This document shows positions 18,317 to 25,805 of a DNA stretch of 64,000 nt, in pieces. How positions within the stretch are numbered: the first letter of the stretch is position 1; the number at the start of each line of letters is the position of its first letter. The stretch spans positions 1,171,560 through 1,235,559 of the forward strand of contig NZ_JACNMF010000001.1 in assembly GCF_014270105.1 (NCBI RefSeq), written 5' to 3'. The stretch comes from Hyunsoonleella aquatilis (GTDB lineage Bacteria > Bacteroidota > Bacteroidia > Flavobacteriales > Flavobacteriaceae). Position numbers and translations under genes: made by a program. The notes beneath the pieces were generated by a model that was not told the DNA's origin, did not search any database, and saw nothing but the letters and a program-made list of their open reading frames with translations.

Positions 18317-18347
18317 TTTGCGTAAGAAAGAATAGGTATTATTTTTG
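18317..18347 (+). promoter_or_regulatory. Promoter of the DUF4856-imelysin operon
   Basis: TTTG at 18317-18320 and TATTTTTG at 18340-18347 with the ideal 19-base spacing, so a full Bacteroidota housekeeping promoter. Transcription should start near 18354. Confidence 0.8.
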
Positions 18348-18359
18348 TCCTCGAAATTC

Positions 18360-18380
18360 TATTTATAATCAGTCTAAATA
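18360..18380. promoter_or_regulatory. Putative operator 2 of the DUF4856 operon
   Basis: TATTTA (18360-18365) and TAAATA (18375-18380) with a 9-base spacer, in the expected early transcribed region. The pair of boxes brackets the promoter, a layout typical of repression by looping or by occlusion. Confidence 0.7.
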
Positions 18381-18403
18381 AAAACAAATACCAAATCCAA
18401 ATC

Positions 18404-19606
18404 ATGAAAAAATTACTAATAGCGTTAATAGTTTCATCTACTTTTTTTCAATCTTGCGATAATGAGGATGATGTTACAGGGCCAGATACTGTCAACGCAC
18501 CAGCAACATATGACTTTACCCGAAATGGCAATTCTACAGTGGATTTTAACGGACAAACCACTCGACTTTTAATGGGAGAGGAATTCATTACGGGGTTAAT
18601 GGATCCTGCAAAAACGGAAACCCAATTGGATGGAATGTTTACCAATGTGGGCGGATATTTTTCCGATTCTGATTTAAACGACTCGAGTAAAAGTATTAGG
18701 AGTAAAACCGCAGCTTCAGCAGACTTCTTTTCCGCAAACACTACCGATGCCAATGCGATTAAAGCAGAATTTGATAGTTGGATTAAAGCTCAAGTAGATG
18801 AGGTGTTCCCTAATTGGAATGTTGATGCAACCGAAGGAGTGGCAGGTAAACTTCAGGAAGGTGGTGGAAGCACTACAAGATACATCAATGCCAAAGGTTT
18901 GGAATACAATCAGGCTATAAATAAAGGGCTAATAGGAGCATTAACTGTGGACCAAGCTCTTAACAATTATTTGAGCACAACTGTTTTGGACGCAGGTACA
19001 AATATTGCCGATAATGATACTGATACAGTTGCGGATGGAAAATCTTACACGAATATGGAACATAAATGGGACGAAGCATACGGTTACGTATTTGGTTTGA
19101 ATGCCAACCCTGCCAAACCAAATGACGATCTCGGAGCGGATAGTTTTCTAAACAAATATATCGGCCGTGTCGAAAATGATCCAGATTTTGCTGGAATCGC
19201 TGATGACATTTACCAAGCGTTCAAATTAGGAAGAGCGGCCATCGTTGCCAAAAACTATACGATTCGTGATGAGCAGGCCGAAATAATTAAGGAAAAAATT
19301 TCCGAGATTATTGGAATCAGAGCGGTGTATTATTTGCAACAGGGTAAGCTGAATTTGGGAAGCGACAATGCTGTGGCTTTTCATGATCTATCTGAGGGTT
19401 TTGGATTTATTTATAGCCTTCAGTTTACCAGAAAACCAGGTGCAAATGCCCCGTATTTTATTAAGGCCGAGGTAGATGGATTTATAGCAACGTTGACTGC
19501 AGGGAATGGCTTTTGGGATATTACCGCCGAAGCTTTGGACACCATGTCAGATACAATTGCTTCTAAATTCAACTTTACGGTTGCGGAGGCAGCAAGTTCA
19601 AACTAA
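18404..19606 (+). CDS. DUF4856 lipoprotein
   Basis: A 400-residue lipoprotein (signal MKKLLIALIVSSTFFQSC, lipid Cys18 followed by DNEDD). The all-helical mature part has segments typical of DUF4856, such as NMEHKWDEAYGYVFGL, FKLGRAAIVAKNY and FHDLSEGFGFIYSL. The family is confined to Bacteroidota and regularly stands next to imelysin genes; its function is unknown, with surface or periplasmic metal handling proposed from context. First gene of the block, directly behind the promoter with two operators; 91 bases before the imelysin gene, with a hairpin in between. Confidence 0.88.
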   Translation: MKKLLIALIVSSTFFQSCDNEDDVTGPDTVNAPATYDFTRNGNSTVDFNGQTTRLLMGEEFITGLMDPAKTETQLDGMFTNVGGYFSDSDLNDSSKSIRSKTAASADFFSANTTDANAIKAEFDSWIKAQVDEVFPNWNVDATEGVAGKLQEGGGSTTRYINAKGLEYNQAINKGLIGALTVDQALNNYLSTTVLDAGTNIADNDTDTVADGKSYTNMEHKWDEAYGYVFGLNANPAKPNDDLGADSFLNKYIGRVENDPDFAGIADDIYQAFKLGRAAIVAKNYTIRDEQAEIIKEKISEIIGIRAVYYLQQGKLNLGSDNAVAFHDLSEGFGFIYSLQFTRKPGANAPYFIKAEVDGFIATLTAGNGFWDITAEALDTMSDTIASKFNFTVAEAASSN

Positions 19607-19640
19607 AAATGAGTTAGTTATTATTTTCAAAAAAGTAATT

Positions 19641-19675
19641 GCTGTATTGTTTAAATACAGCAGTTGCTTTTTAGT
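19641..19675 (+). terminator. Hairpin between DUF4856 and imelysin genes
   Basis: Stem GCTGTATT (19641-19648) with AATACAGC (19654-19661), loop of 5 bases, then CTTTTTAG. Its weak T-run suggests partial termination or a processing site. Confidence 0.55.
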
Positions 19676-19682
19676 AATTTTG
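19675..19682 (+). promoter_or_regulatory. Possible -7 box of the imelysin gene
   Basis: TAATTTTG, a perfect TAnnTTTG match, but only 15 bases before the ATG and without a well-spaced -33 element. Confidence 0.4.
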
Positions 19683-19697
19683 CAAAAATTTTTTCAG

Positions 19698-20804
19698 ATG
19701 GAATTGAAAATCATAAGAACATTTATTTTGGGTGTTTTGTTTATCGGCTTAGTAGTAGCCTGTAGTTCATCTTCAGACGATGGCCCAACAGGACCTTCGG
19801 ACACCTTTGATAGAGGAGCATTGCTCACAAATTTGGCGGATAACATCATTATTCCCGCTTTTGAGGATTTAAATACCAATTTGGGGGCTTTAAAAACTTC
19901 AAAAGAGGCTTTTGTTGCTTCGCCAAATCAGAACAATTTGGATGCCTTAAGAACATCGTGGTTATCGGCATATAAATCTTGGCAATTTGTTGAAATGTTC
20001 AATATCGGGAAGGCTGAAGAAATTGCCTTTGGTTTTCAGATGAATGTGTATCCAACCAATACAGAGGATATTGAGAATAACATAGCTAATGGCACTTACG
20101 ATTTAACACATGTTAATAACAACGACGCTGTTGGGTTTCCTACGGTGGATTATTTGCTATATGGGGTGGCCGGTGACGATACGGCAATTTTAGCGAAGTA
20201 TAACGATGCAAAATACATCACTTACCTTTCGGATGTTATCGATCAAATGAAATCTTTAACAGAAACGGTGTTGAACGATTGGAAAGGCTCTTATAGAAAT
20301 GCATTTATTTCTCAAACAGGAAATACAACTACAAGTGCTCTAAATAAATTGACCAACGATTTCGTCTTTTATTTTGAAAAAGGATTAAGGGCCAATAAAA
20401 TTGGTATTCCGGCAGGAAATTTTTCTGCTACGCCATTACCGGAAAAAGTTGAGGCCTTTTACGCAAAATCCATTTCAAAAGAATTGGCTTTAGAGGCTTT
20501 AGAGGCCGTGCAGGATTTTTTTAATGGGAACGCCTTTTCAAATGGGGCTTCCGGTGAAAGTTTTAAATCTTATCTGGTACATGTGGAACGCAATGATTTG
20601 GCTACTTTGATCAATTCGAGATTGAATGACGCGGAACAAAAGATACAGGCACTGAATGCTGATTTTACATCACAGATTAATTCAGATAATACCAAAATGA
20701 CCCAAGCTTATGATGCACTACAAATGGTAGTGGTTTCCTTAAAGGTGGACATGCTCCAGGCCTTTAATATCAGTGTGGATTATGTCGATGCAGATGGCGA
20801 TTAG
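19698..20804 (+). CDS. Imelysin-family (M75) lipoprotein
   Basis: A 368-residue lipoprotein with lipobox VVAC (Cys22) followed by SSSSDDG. The frame is open upstream to 19506 but the ATG at 19698 starts the signal peptide. Two helical bundles carry typical imelysin segments (SWLSAYKSWQFVEMFNIG, DYLLYG, LVHVERNDLATLINSRLNDA). Imelysins are iron- or haem-regulated envelope proteins, some thought to bind iron. The family motif GxHxxE reads GFPTVDY (146-152) here, so both the His and the Glu are replaced. It is followed by a strong terminator. Confidence 0.9.
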   Translation: MELKIIRTFILGVLFIGLVVACSSSSDDGPTGPSDTFDRGALLTNLADNIIIPAFEDLNTNLGALKTSKEAFVASPNQNNLDALRTSWLSAYKSWQFVEMFNIGKAEEIAFGFQMNVYPTNTEDIENNIANGTYDLTHVNNNDAVGFPTVDYLLYGVAGDDTAILAKYNDAKYITYLSDVIDQMKSLTETVLNDWKGSYRNAFISQTGNTTTSALNKLTNDFVFYFEKGLRANKIGIPAGNFSATPLPEKVEAFYAKSISKELALEALEAVQDFFNGNAFSNGASGESFKSYLVHVERNDLATLINSRLNDAEQKIQALNADFTSQINSDNTKMTQAYDALQMVVVSLKVDMLQAFNISVDYVDADGD

Positions 20805-20825
20805 AATCAAACAATAAACATTAAG

Positions 20826-20856
20826 AAGGTTGTCAACAAAAAGACAACCTTTTTTA
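20826..20856 (+). terminator. Terminator after the imelysin gene
   Basis: Perfect 9-bp stem AAGGTTGTC/GACAACCTT with an 8-base loop and a following T-run. Confidence 0.8.
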
Positions 20857-20862
20857 TTCCTG

Positions 20863-20881
20863 CAAGGTTTTTGAAACCTTG
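20863..20881. repeat. Short palindrome between imelysin and HTTM genes
   Basis: CAAGGTTT, TTG, AAACCTTG: a perfect 8-bp inverted repeat with a 3-base loop, of the kind repeated in flavobacterial intergenic DNA. It lies just before the HTTM start codon, so it would sit in the leader of the HTTM gene if transcription reads through. Confidence 0.55.
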
Positions 20882-20909
20882 TAGGTTTGATAGGAAATGT
20901 GAAATAGAG

Positions 20910-22283
20910 ATGCTCAACTTAAAAACATATCTCAACCAAAACACACATGCGGCCCCACTAGCCGTATTCCGACTGGCATTTGGCATCATGATGTGTTTAA
21001 GTATTGTGCGCTTTTGGTACAACGGTTGGATTGAAACACTTTACCTCGAACCTAAATTTCACTTTTCCTATTATGGTTTTGAGTGGGTAAAACCTTTTGG
21101 GGGCTATACTTATCTGTTATTCATCATTTGCGGATTATCCGCATTGCTTGTGGCTTTAGGCTTAAAATACAGAATAGCCATCATCACTTTCTTTTTAAGC
21201 TTTACTTATATTGAATTGATGGATAAAACCACCTATCTGAACCATTATTACTTCATCAGTCTGCTCAGTTTTTTAATGATTTTTTTACCGGCCAATGCAT
21301 ATTTTTCTGTTGATAATATCCTTAGAAAAAAGAGTTACTCTCAGGTGCCTAAATGGACAATTGACAGTGTAAAATTACTATTGGGCATCGTTTATTTTTA
21401 TGCTGGATTGGCAAAAATAAATAGTGATTGGTTGTTCAGGGCACAACCTTTAAAAATATGGTTGCCTTCAAAATACGATTTGCCTTTTATTGGTGAAATA
21501 TTAATGCACCAAAACTGGTTCCATTTTGCGATGAGTTGGATCGGGATGCTTTATGATTTGGCTATTCCTTTTTTATTGTTGTATCGAAAAACACGTCTGT
21601 TTGCTTTTGCATTAGTAGTGTTTTTCCATGTATTTACCCGTGTTTTATTTCCAATCGGGATGTTTCCGTTTATTATGATTGTGTCCACATTAATCTTTTT
21701 TGATGCTGGTTTTCATCAAAGAATAATCAAGGGGATAAGTAAAATTTTAAGTGCGTTGTCACTTCAAATGAATTTGAGAAGTCTCATCACAAAAAAGGAA
21801 AACTACAATTATCAATTTAGAAAGCCTATACTTTGGTTGTTGACGGTATTTTTCATCATCCAGCTCGCATTCCCTTTTAGATATTTGCTTTATCCAGGAG
21901 AGCTGTTCTGGACAGAAGAAGGCTACCGCTTTTCATGGCGGGTGATGCTTATTGAAAAAATGGGGATATCAACCTTTAAAATTGTCGATGGGCAAACAGG
22001 TGAATTCTTCTATGTAAGCAATTCTGATTTCCTGACCTCATTTCAGGAAAAACAGATGAGTTTTCAACCGGATTTTATTCTCGAATACGCTCACTACCTC
22101 GGCAATCATTTTGCGTCACAAGGCCATAAAAATGTTCAAGTTTTTGTGGAAAGTTTTGTGGCATTAAATGGACGTTTAAGTATGCCATATATTGATAAAA
22201 CCGTAGATTTGTACGCCGAAAAAGAATCGTTTAAACCCAAACGCTGGATATTACCTTTTCAAGATGACATTAAAGGATTGTAA
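20910..22283 (+). CDS. HTTM membrane protein, vitamin K-dependent gamma-glutamyl carboxylase homologue
   Basis: A 457-residue polytopic protein (ATG 20910; the upstream frame includes the palindrome and is unlikely coding). It aligns by eye over most of the length of animal gamma-glutamyl carboxylase: PLAVFRLAFG, LGLKYRIA, LMDKTTYLNHYYF with His112 at the place of human His160, YFYAGLAKINSDW with Lys169 at the place of the catalytic base Lys218, IGMFPFIM, and the soluble tail FKIVDGQTGEFFY. Animal enzymes carboxylate Glu residues using reduced vitamin K in the ER lumen; here the periplasmic side would correspond. Substrate unknown. It overlaps the receptor gene by 20 bases, so the two are translationally coupled. 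Confidence 0.87.
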   Translation: MLNLKTYLNQNTHAAPLAVFRLAFGIMMCLSIVRFWYNGWIETLYLEPKFHFSYYGFEWVKPFGGYTYLLFIICGLSALLVALGLKYRIAIITFFLSFTYIELMDKTTYLNHYYFISLLSFLMIFLPANAYFSVDNILRKKSYSQVPKWTIDSVKLLLGIVYFYAGLAKINSDWLFRAQPLKIWLPSKYDLPFIGEILMHQNWFHFAMSWIGMLYDLAIPFLLLYRKTRLFAFALVVFFHVFTRVLFPIGMFPFIMIVSTLIFFDAGFHQRIIKGISKILSALSLQMNLRSLITKKENYNYQFRKPILWLLTVFFIIQLAFPFRYLLYPGELFWTEEGYRFSWRVMLIEKMGISTFKIVDGQTGEFFYVSNSDFLTSFQEKQMSFQPDFILEYAHYLGNHFASQGHKNVQVFVESFVALNGRLSMPYIDKTVDLYAEKESFKPKRWILPFQDDIKGL

Positions 22284-24735
22284 ACTGATTATAGCACTGC
22301 TATTCGGCATTGCCATTTATGCCCAAAATGCCGTAAGCGGTACCGTCACGTTCTCTGGGAATGGCAAACCATTGGAAGGTGTAAGCGTTTACGATAAGGA
22401 TTCCGGTTTTTTGACGGTTACCGATGCTACGGGAAAGTTTGAGTTTGAAACCGCAAAAGTTAATATGGCTTTGGTGTTCTTTTCTTCGGAATATGAAATT
22501 ATTGAGGTGAATATCATTACGTCGGAAGCGCGGGATTTGAAAATTGTGTTGCAAGATTTAACCACGGAATTATCCGAAGTAATCATCAACGCTCGCAGAC
22601 AGCTTATTTTCGATTTAAAACGATTGAACGACGTTGAGGAAACCGCCATTTACGCCGGGAAGAAAACGGAGGTAGTTTTAGTGGAGCAGACCATGGCCAA
22701 TTTGGCCTCCAACAATGCCCGTCAAATTTATAGTCAAGTGGCAGGACTTAATATCTATCAAAATGACGATGCGGGTTTGCAGCTTAATATTGGAGGCAGG
22801 GGATTGGACCCAAATAGAACTGCGAATTTCAACACGCGTCAAAATGGGTACGACATCAGTGCTGATGTTTTGGGGTATCCGGAAAGTTATTACACTCCGG
22901 CATCCGAGGCTTTGGAGGAAATACAGATTATCCGGGGAGCTGCATCTCTGCAATACGGTACCCAGTTTGGTGGGTTGATTAATTTTAAACTGAAATCCCC
23001 AAACCCCAACAAGGCTTTGGAGCTTATTACAAGAAATACCCTAGGGAGTTTTGGGTTGTACACCAATTTCACTAGTGTTAGCGGTACAAAAAATAAATGG
23101 AGCTATTACACCTACTTCAATTATAAAAAAGGGGACGGGTTTCGACCAAATTCCGAGTTTGAATCCAAAAATGTGTTTGCACATTTGGGGTATCAATTTT
23201 CGGAGCGTACCTCTATAACTGGTGAGGTGACTTACCTGAATTATTTGGCTCAGCAGGCAGGAGGTTTAACGGATACCATGTTTGATGCAGACCCATTTCA
23301 AAGCAATAGAACTCGAAATTGGTTTGAAGTAGATTGGTTGCTGTATAATTTAAAGTTTGCGCATAAGTTCTCGGAAAAGACCAACTTCACTTTAAACTTT
23401 TTTGGGCTGGATGCGTCCAGAAAGGCTGTTGGATTTAGAGGGGACCCCTTTCCGTCGGGCTTAAATAAAAACCCGGTTTTGGAGGAGGATACTGTGGACT
23501 CCAACGGTAATTATGTCTTCAATCGAGATGTTCTAATTGGGGAATTCAGTAATTGGGGGGTTGAAGGGCGTTTGCTGACCAAATACAAACTTCTGGGTAA
23601 AAACGCGGTATTTTTAATTGGTAGCAAATACTATAACGCCGATAATGGTGCCCAGCAAGGTGCAGGGAATATTGGCACGGATGCCAACTTTTCAATTTTC
23701 AACACTGAAAACCCAGATTATCCAAATGAATCGAATTTTGAATTTCCTAACCGGAATTTGGCCATTTTTGGTGAAAACATTTTTAGGCTTTCAGAAACAT
23801 TTTCGATAACTCCCGGTTTTCGGATTGAGAACATTAAAACCGAAAGTAAAGGCACCTATTTTCAAAAAAATTATGACAACGCCAATAACCTAATCTTTTC
23901 AGAAGAATTGCCAGATGATAGGACGTTTGACCGTTCATTCCTTTTATTGGGCATTGGTGCAAGCTATAAACCCAATTCATTTTTGGAGCTTTATGGTAAC
24001 GTTTCGCAAAATTACCGCTCGGTAACATTTAGTGATATTCGTTCGGTAAGCCCAACATTTATTATTGATGAAAATATCACGGATGAAGAGGGGTTTACAG
24101 TGGATTTTGGCCTCAGGGGTAAATTCAAAACCTCGGTGTCTTATGATATTGGGGTTTTTGGAGTGAGCTATAACAAAAGAATCGGCGATATTTTGGATAA
24201 TAGGGCCAATAGGGTACGGACCAATGTGGGTGATGCTTTTATTTATGGAGTTGAAAGTTTTATAGATTGGAACGTGTTGGATTTGTTTCAAAACTCCTCC
24301 CAATACAAACTGAAATTGGGTGTCAATTTAGCCTACATCGAATCCGAATACACCCAATCTATCCGAAATGGGGTTGAGGGCAATCAGGTGGAGTTTATTC
24401 CAAAAGTCAATTTAAAAACCATGTTACGTTTTGGCTATAAAAATTTGTTGGGAAGCATTCAATATTCTTATTTATCAGAACAATATACCGATGCTTTTGG
24501 CTCCCAAAAAGCACCAGTTGGCGCATTAAGGGAAGGCGTAATCGGCGAAATCCCAGAATACGATATTCTGGATGTATCGTTGTCCTATAGCTATAGAAAC
24601 TTCAAGTTGGAAACCGGCATCAACAACCTTTTGGATAACAGCTATTTCACCAGAAGAGCAACTGGATATCCAGGACCGGGCATTATTCCTTCCGCACCAC
24701 GAAATTGGTACACTACCTTACAGATTAAATTTTAG
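22264..24735 (+). CDS. TonB-dependent outer-membrane receptor (FecA-like)
   Basis: An 823-residue receptor. Order: signal peptide ending IAIYAQ, carboxypeptidase-regulatory-like beta sandwich (AVSGTVTFSGNGKPLEGVSVYD), a plug domain (NNARQIYSQVAGLNIYQNDD, LNIGGRGLDPNRTANF, EEIQIIRGAASLQYGTQFG) and a 22-strand barrel ending in WYTTLQIKF. The plug motifs resemble siderophore/citrate receptors rather than SusC, and no SusD partner is present. It takes up a ligand across the outer membrane using TonB energy; with imelysin and DUF4856 beside it, iron or another metal complex is the likely cargo (inference). Confidence 0.9.
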   Translation: MTLKDCKLIIALLFGIAIYAQNAVSGTVTFSGNGKPLEGVSVYDKDSGFLTVTDATGKFEFETAKVNMALVFFSSEYEIIEVNIITSEARDLKIVLQDLTTELSEVIINARRQLIFDLKRLNDVEETAIYAGKKTEVVLVEQTMANLASNNARQIYSQVAGLNIYQNDDAGLQLNIGGRGLDPNRTANFNTRQNGYDISADVLGYPESYYTPASEALEEIQIIRGAASLQYGTQFGGLINFKLKSPNPNKALELITRNTLGSFGLYTNFTSVSGTKNKWSYYTYFNYKKGDGFRPNSEFESKNVFAHLGYQFSERTSITGEVTYLNYLAQQAGGLTDTMFDADPFQSNRTRNWFEVDWLLYNLKFAHKFSEKTNFTLNFFGLDASRKAVGFRGDPFPSGLNKNPVLEEDTVDSNGNYVFNRDVLIGEFSNWGVEGRLLTKYKLLGKNAVFLIGSKYYNADNGAQQGAGNIGTDANFSIFNTENPDYPNESNFEFPNRNLAIFGENIFRLSETFSITPGFRIENIKTESKGTYFQKNYDNANNLIFSEELPDDRTFDRSFLLLGIGASYKPNSFLELYGNVSQNYRSVTFSDIRSVSPTFIIDENITDEEGFTVDFGLRGKFKTSVSYDIGVFGVSYNKRIGDILDNRANRVRTNVGDAFIYGVESFIDWNVLDLFQNSSQYKLKLGVNLAYIESEYTQSIRNGVEGNQVEFIPKVNLKTMLRFGYKNLLGSIQYSYLSEQYTDAFGSQKAPVGALREGVIGEIPEYDILDVSLSYSYRNFKLETGINNLLDNSYFTRRATGYPGPGIIPSAPRNWYTTLQIKF

Positions 24736-24744
24736 TTTTTTTAT

Positions 24745-24855
24745 GGTGCGCCCTTTTGGGGCCGGGCTTTCCGCTAAAAGTTTTGGCTTCCCGCTAAGGC
24801 GGGACCAAAAACTACCGCTACTCCCGATAGCTAATCGGACCTTACGTGGCCCATT
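24745..24855. repeat. Structured intergenic repeat with nested hairpins
   Basis: After GCGCCC and GGGCCGGGCTTTCCGC comes an outer stem AGTTTTGG (24779-24786) with CCAAAAACT (24805-24813), which encloses CCCGC (24790-24794)/GCGGG (24799-24803). Then follows the palindrome CCCGATAGCTAATCGG (24823-24838), which matches the core of the repeats at 9014 and 25751. It is GC-richer than its surroundings and looks like a copy of an interspersed flavobacterial repeat. Confidence 0.6.
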
Positions 24856-24953
24856 CCACATGGGGCAATTACTAGTCCAAACAGCAAGTTTTTTTCCATT
24901 AAAAAAATTGTCCACTGGATGTCATTTCCAAAAAATGATTAGTTTTATGTGCT

Positions 24954-25664
24954 ATGAAATTCTTTTTGGTGCCATACTTTTTTGCAATAGCTACCTGCGC
25001 TCTAAACGCTAAAGAGTGGAATTCCTTAAGTGTTTACCAAAGCACTACAGGAAAGACTGAATTATCCGTTTCCGATTGGCTCAGAAAAGATCGCGTTCGA
25101 AATACGGCGATATGGCAAAACGCCAACCACTTCAATTTAATTCACAACCTTTCCAACGAATATCAAACCATGGCCCAACGCAGGGATTTTTACGCATGGT
25201 TGTACCGGGAACTTGATAAAAAAGGGCATGATTTAGCTTGGGTAGCCATGGCGTATTTTATTTCAAAGAAAATGCAATTGATGGAAGTATTGCCTTTTTC
25301 AATTTTTATAAGGAAAACTATAAAACAACACGCAAGGCATGGTAGCGAAGGAGTATTTGATGAAGCGTTTGGCGAATTGCGCAAATTATTTGTTTCTGAA
25401 ATAATTTATAAAGGTGAGCAGGCCTTTCAAAAGGATAAGGAAATCCTTAGAAAAGAGCAGTTCATTTGGATAGACGACATTTATAAAACCATGGACGATA
25501 AAAGCCTAAAAACCTTGAGCCATATTGCAAAAGGGAAAGGCTTATATGGTTTGATGGTGCCAAAATCCATTCGGTTTCACGATAGATTATCCGATGCTCA
25601 ATCCCGTTACAATTACGCTGTTGAAACCTTAAGGCCTTATTGTTTTGAGCGCTATAAAATTTAA
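24954..25664 (+). CDS. Hypothetical secreted helical protein
   Basis: A 236-residue protein with a likely signal peptide (MKFFLVPYFFAIATCALNAK) and a helical mature part rich in Lys, Arg and aromatic residues (YAWLYRELDKKGHDLAWVAMAYF, shown here in part: WLYRELDKKGHDLAW). No known domain is recognised. It follows the TonB receptor gene after a repeat-rich gap of 218 bases, so it may or may not belong to the uptake locus. Codon use looks like that of its neighbours. Confidence 0.72.
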   Translation: MKFFLVPYFFAIATCALNAKEWNSLSVYQSTTGKTELSVSDWLRKDRVRNTAIWQNANHFNLIHNLSNEYQTMAQRRDFYAWLYRELDKKGHDLAWVAMAYFISKKMQLMEVLPFSIFIRKTIKQHARHGSEGVFDEAFGELRKLFVSEIIYKGEQAFQKDKEILRKEQFIWIDDIYKTMDDKSLKTLSHIAKGKGLYGLMVPKSIRFHDRLSDAQSRYNYAVETLRPYCFERYKI

Positions 25665-25687
25665 CGTGCTATGTCTGGGATTTTAAT

Positions 25688-25695
25688 TATATTTG
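25688..25695 (+). promoter_or_regulatory. -7 box of guaB
   Basis: TATATTTG, a perfect TAnnTTTG match, 110 bases before the guaB start codon; the leader in between contains a palindromic repeat. Confidence 0.6.
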
Positions 25696-25750
25696 CACGC
25701 AATTAATTGAATACATCAACAAAGTTGCATTTTGCAATTTTGATCTAATA

Positions 25751-25797
25751 ACTGTCGTTCCCGTGTATCCCGATCGCTATCGGAAGGGAATCTAAAT
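25751..25797. repeat. 47-base interspersed palindromic repeat, copy 2, in the guaB leader
   Basis: Identical to 9014-9060 at 43 of 47 positions, no gaps. The core palindrome is slightly changed (CCCGATCGCTATCGGA). It ends 8 bases before the guaB ATG and lies downstream of the promoter, so the transcript carries it as a hairpin next to the ribosome-binding region. Confidence 0.85.
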
Positions 25798-25805
25798 TAA
25801 TTGCA

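Noticed and set aside
24572-25012. Plus-strand frame bridging the receptor 3' end and the repeat
   Set aside because: It runs out of frame through the receptor and through a non-coding repeat.
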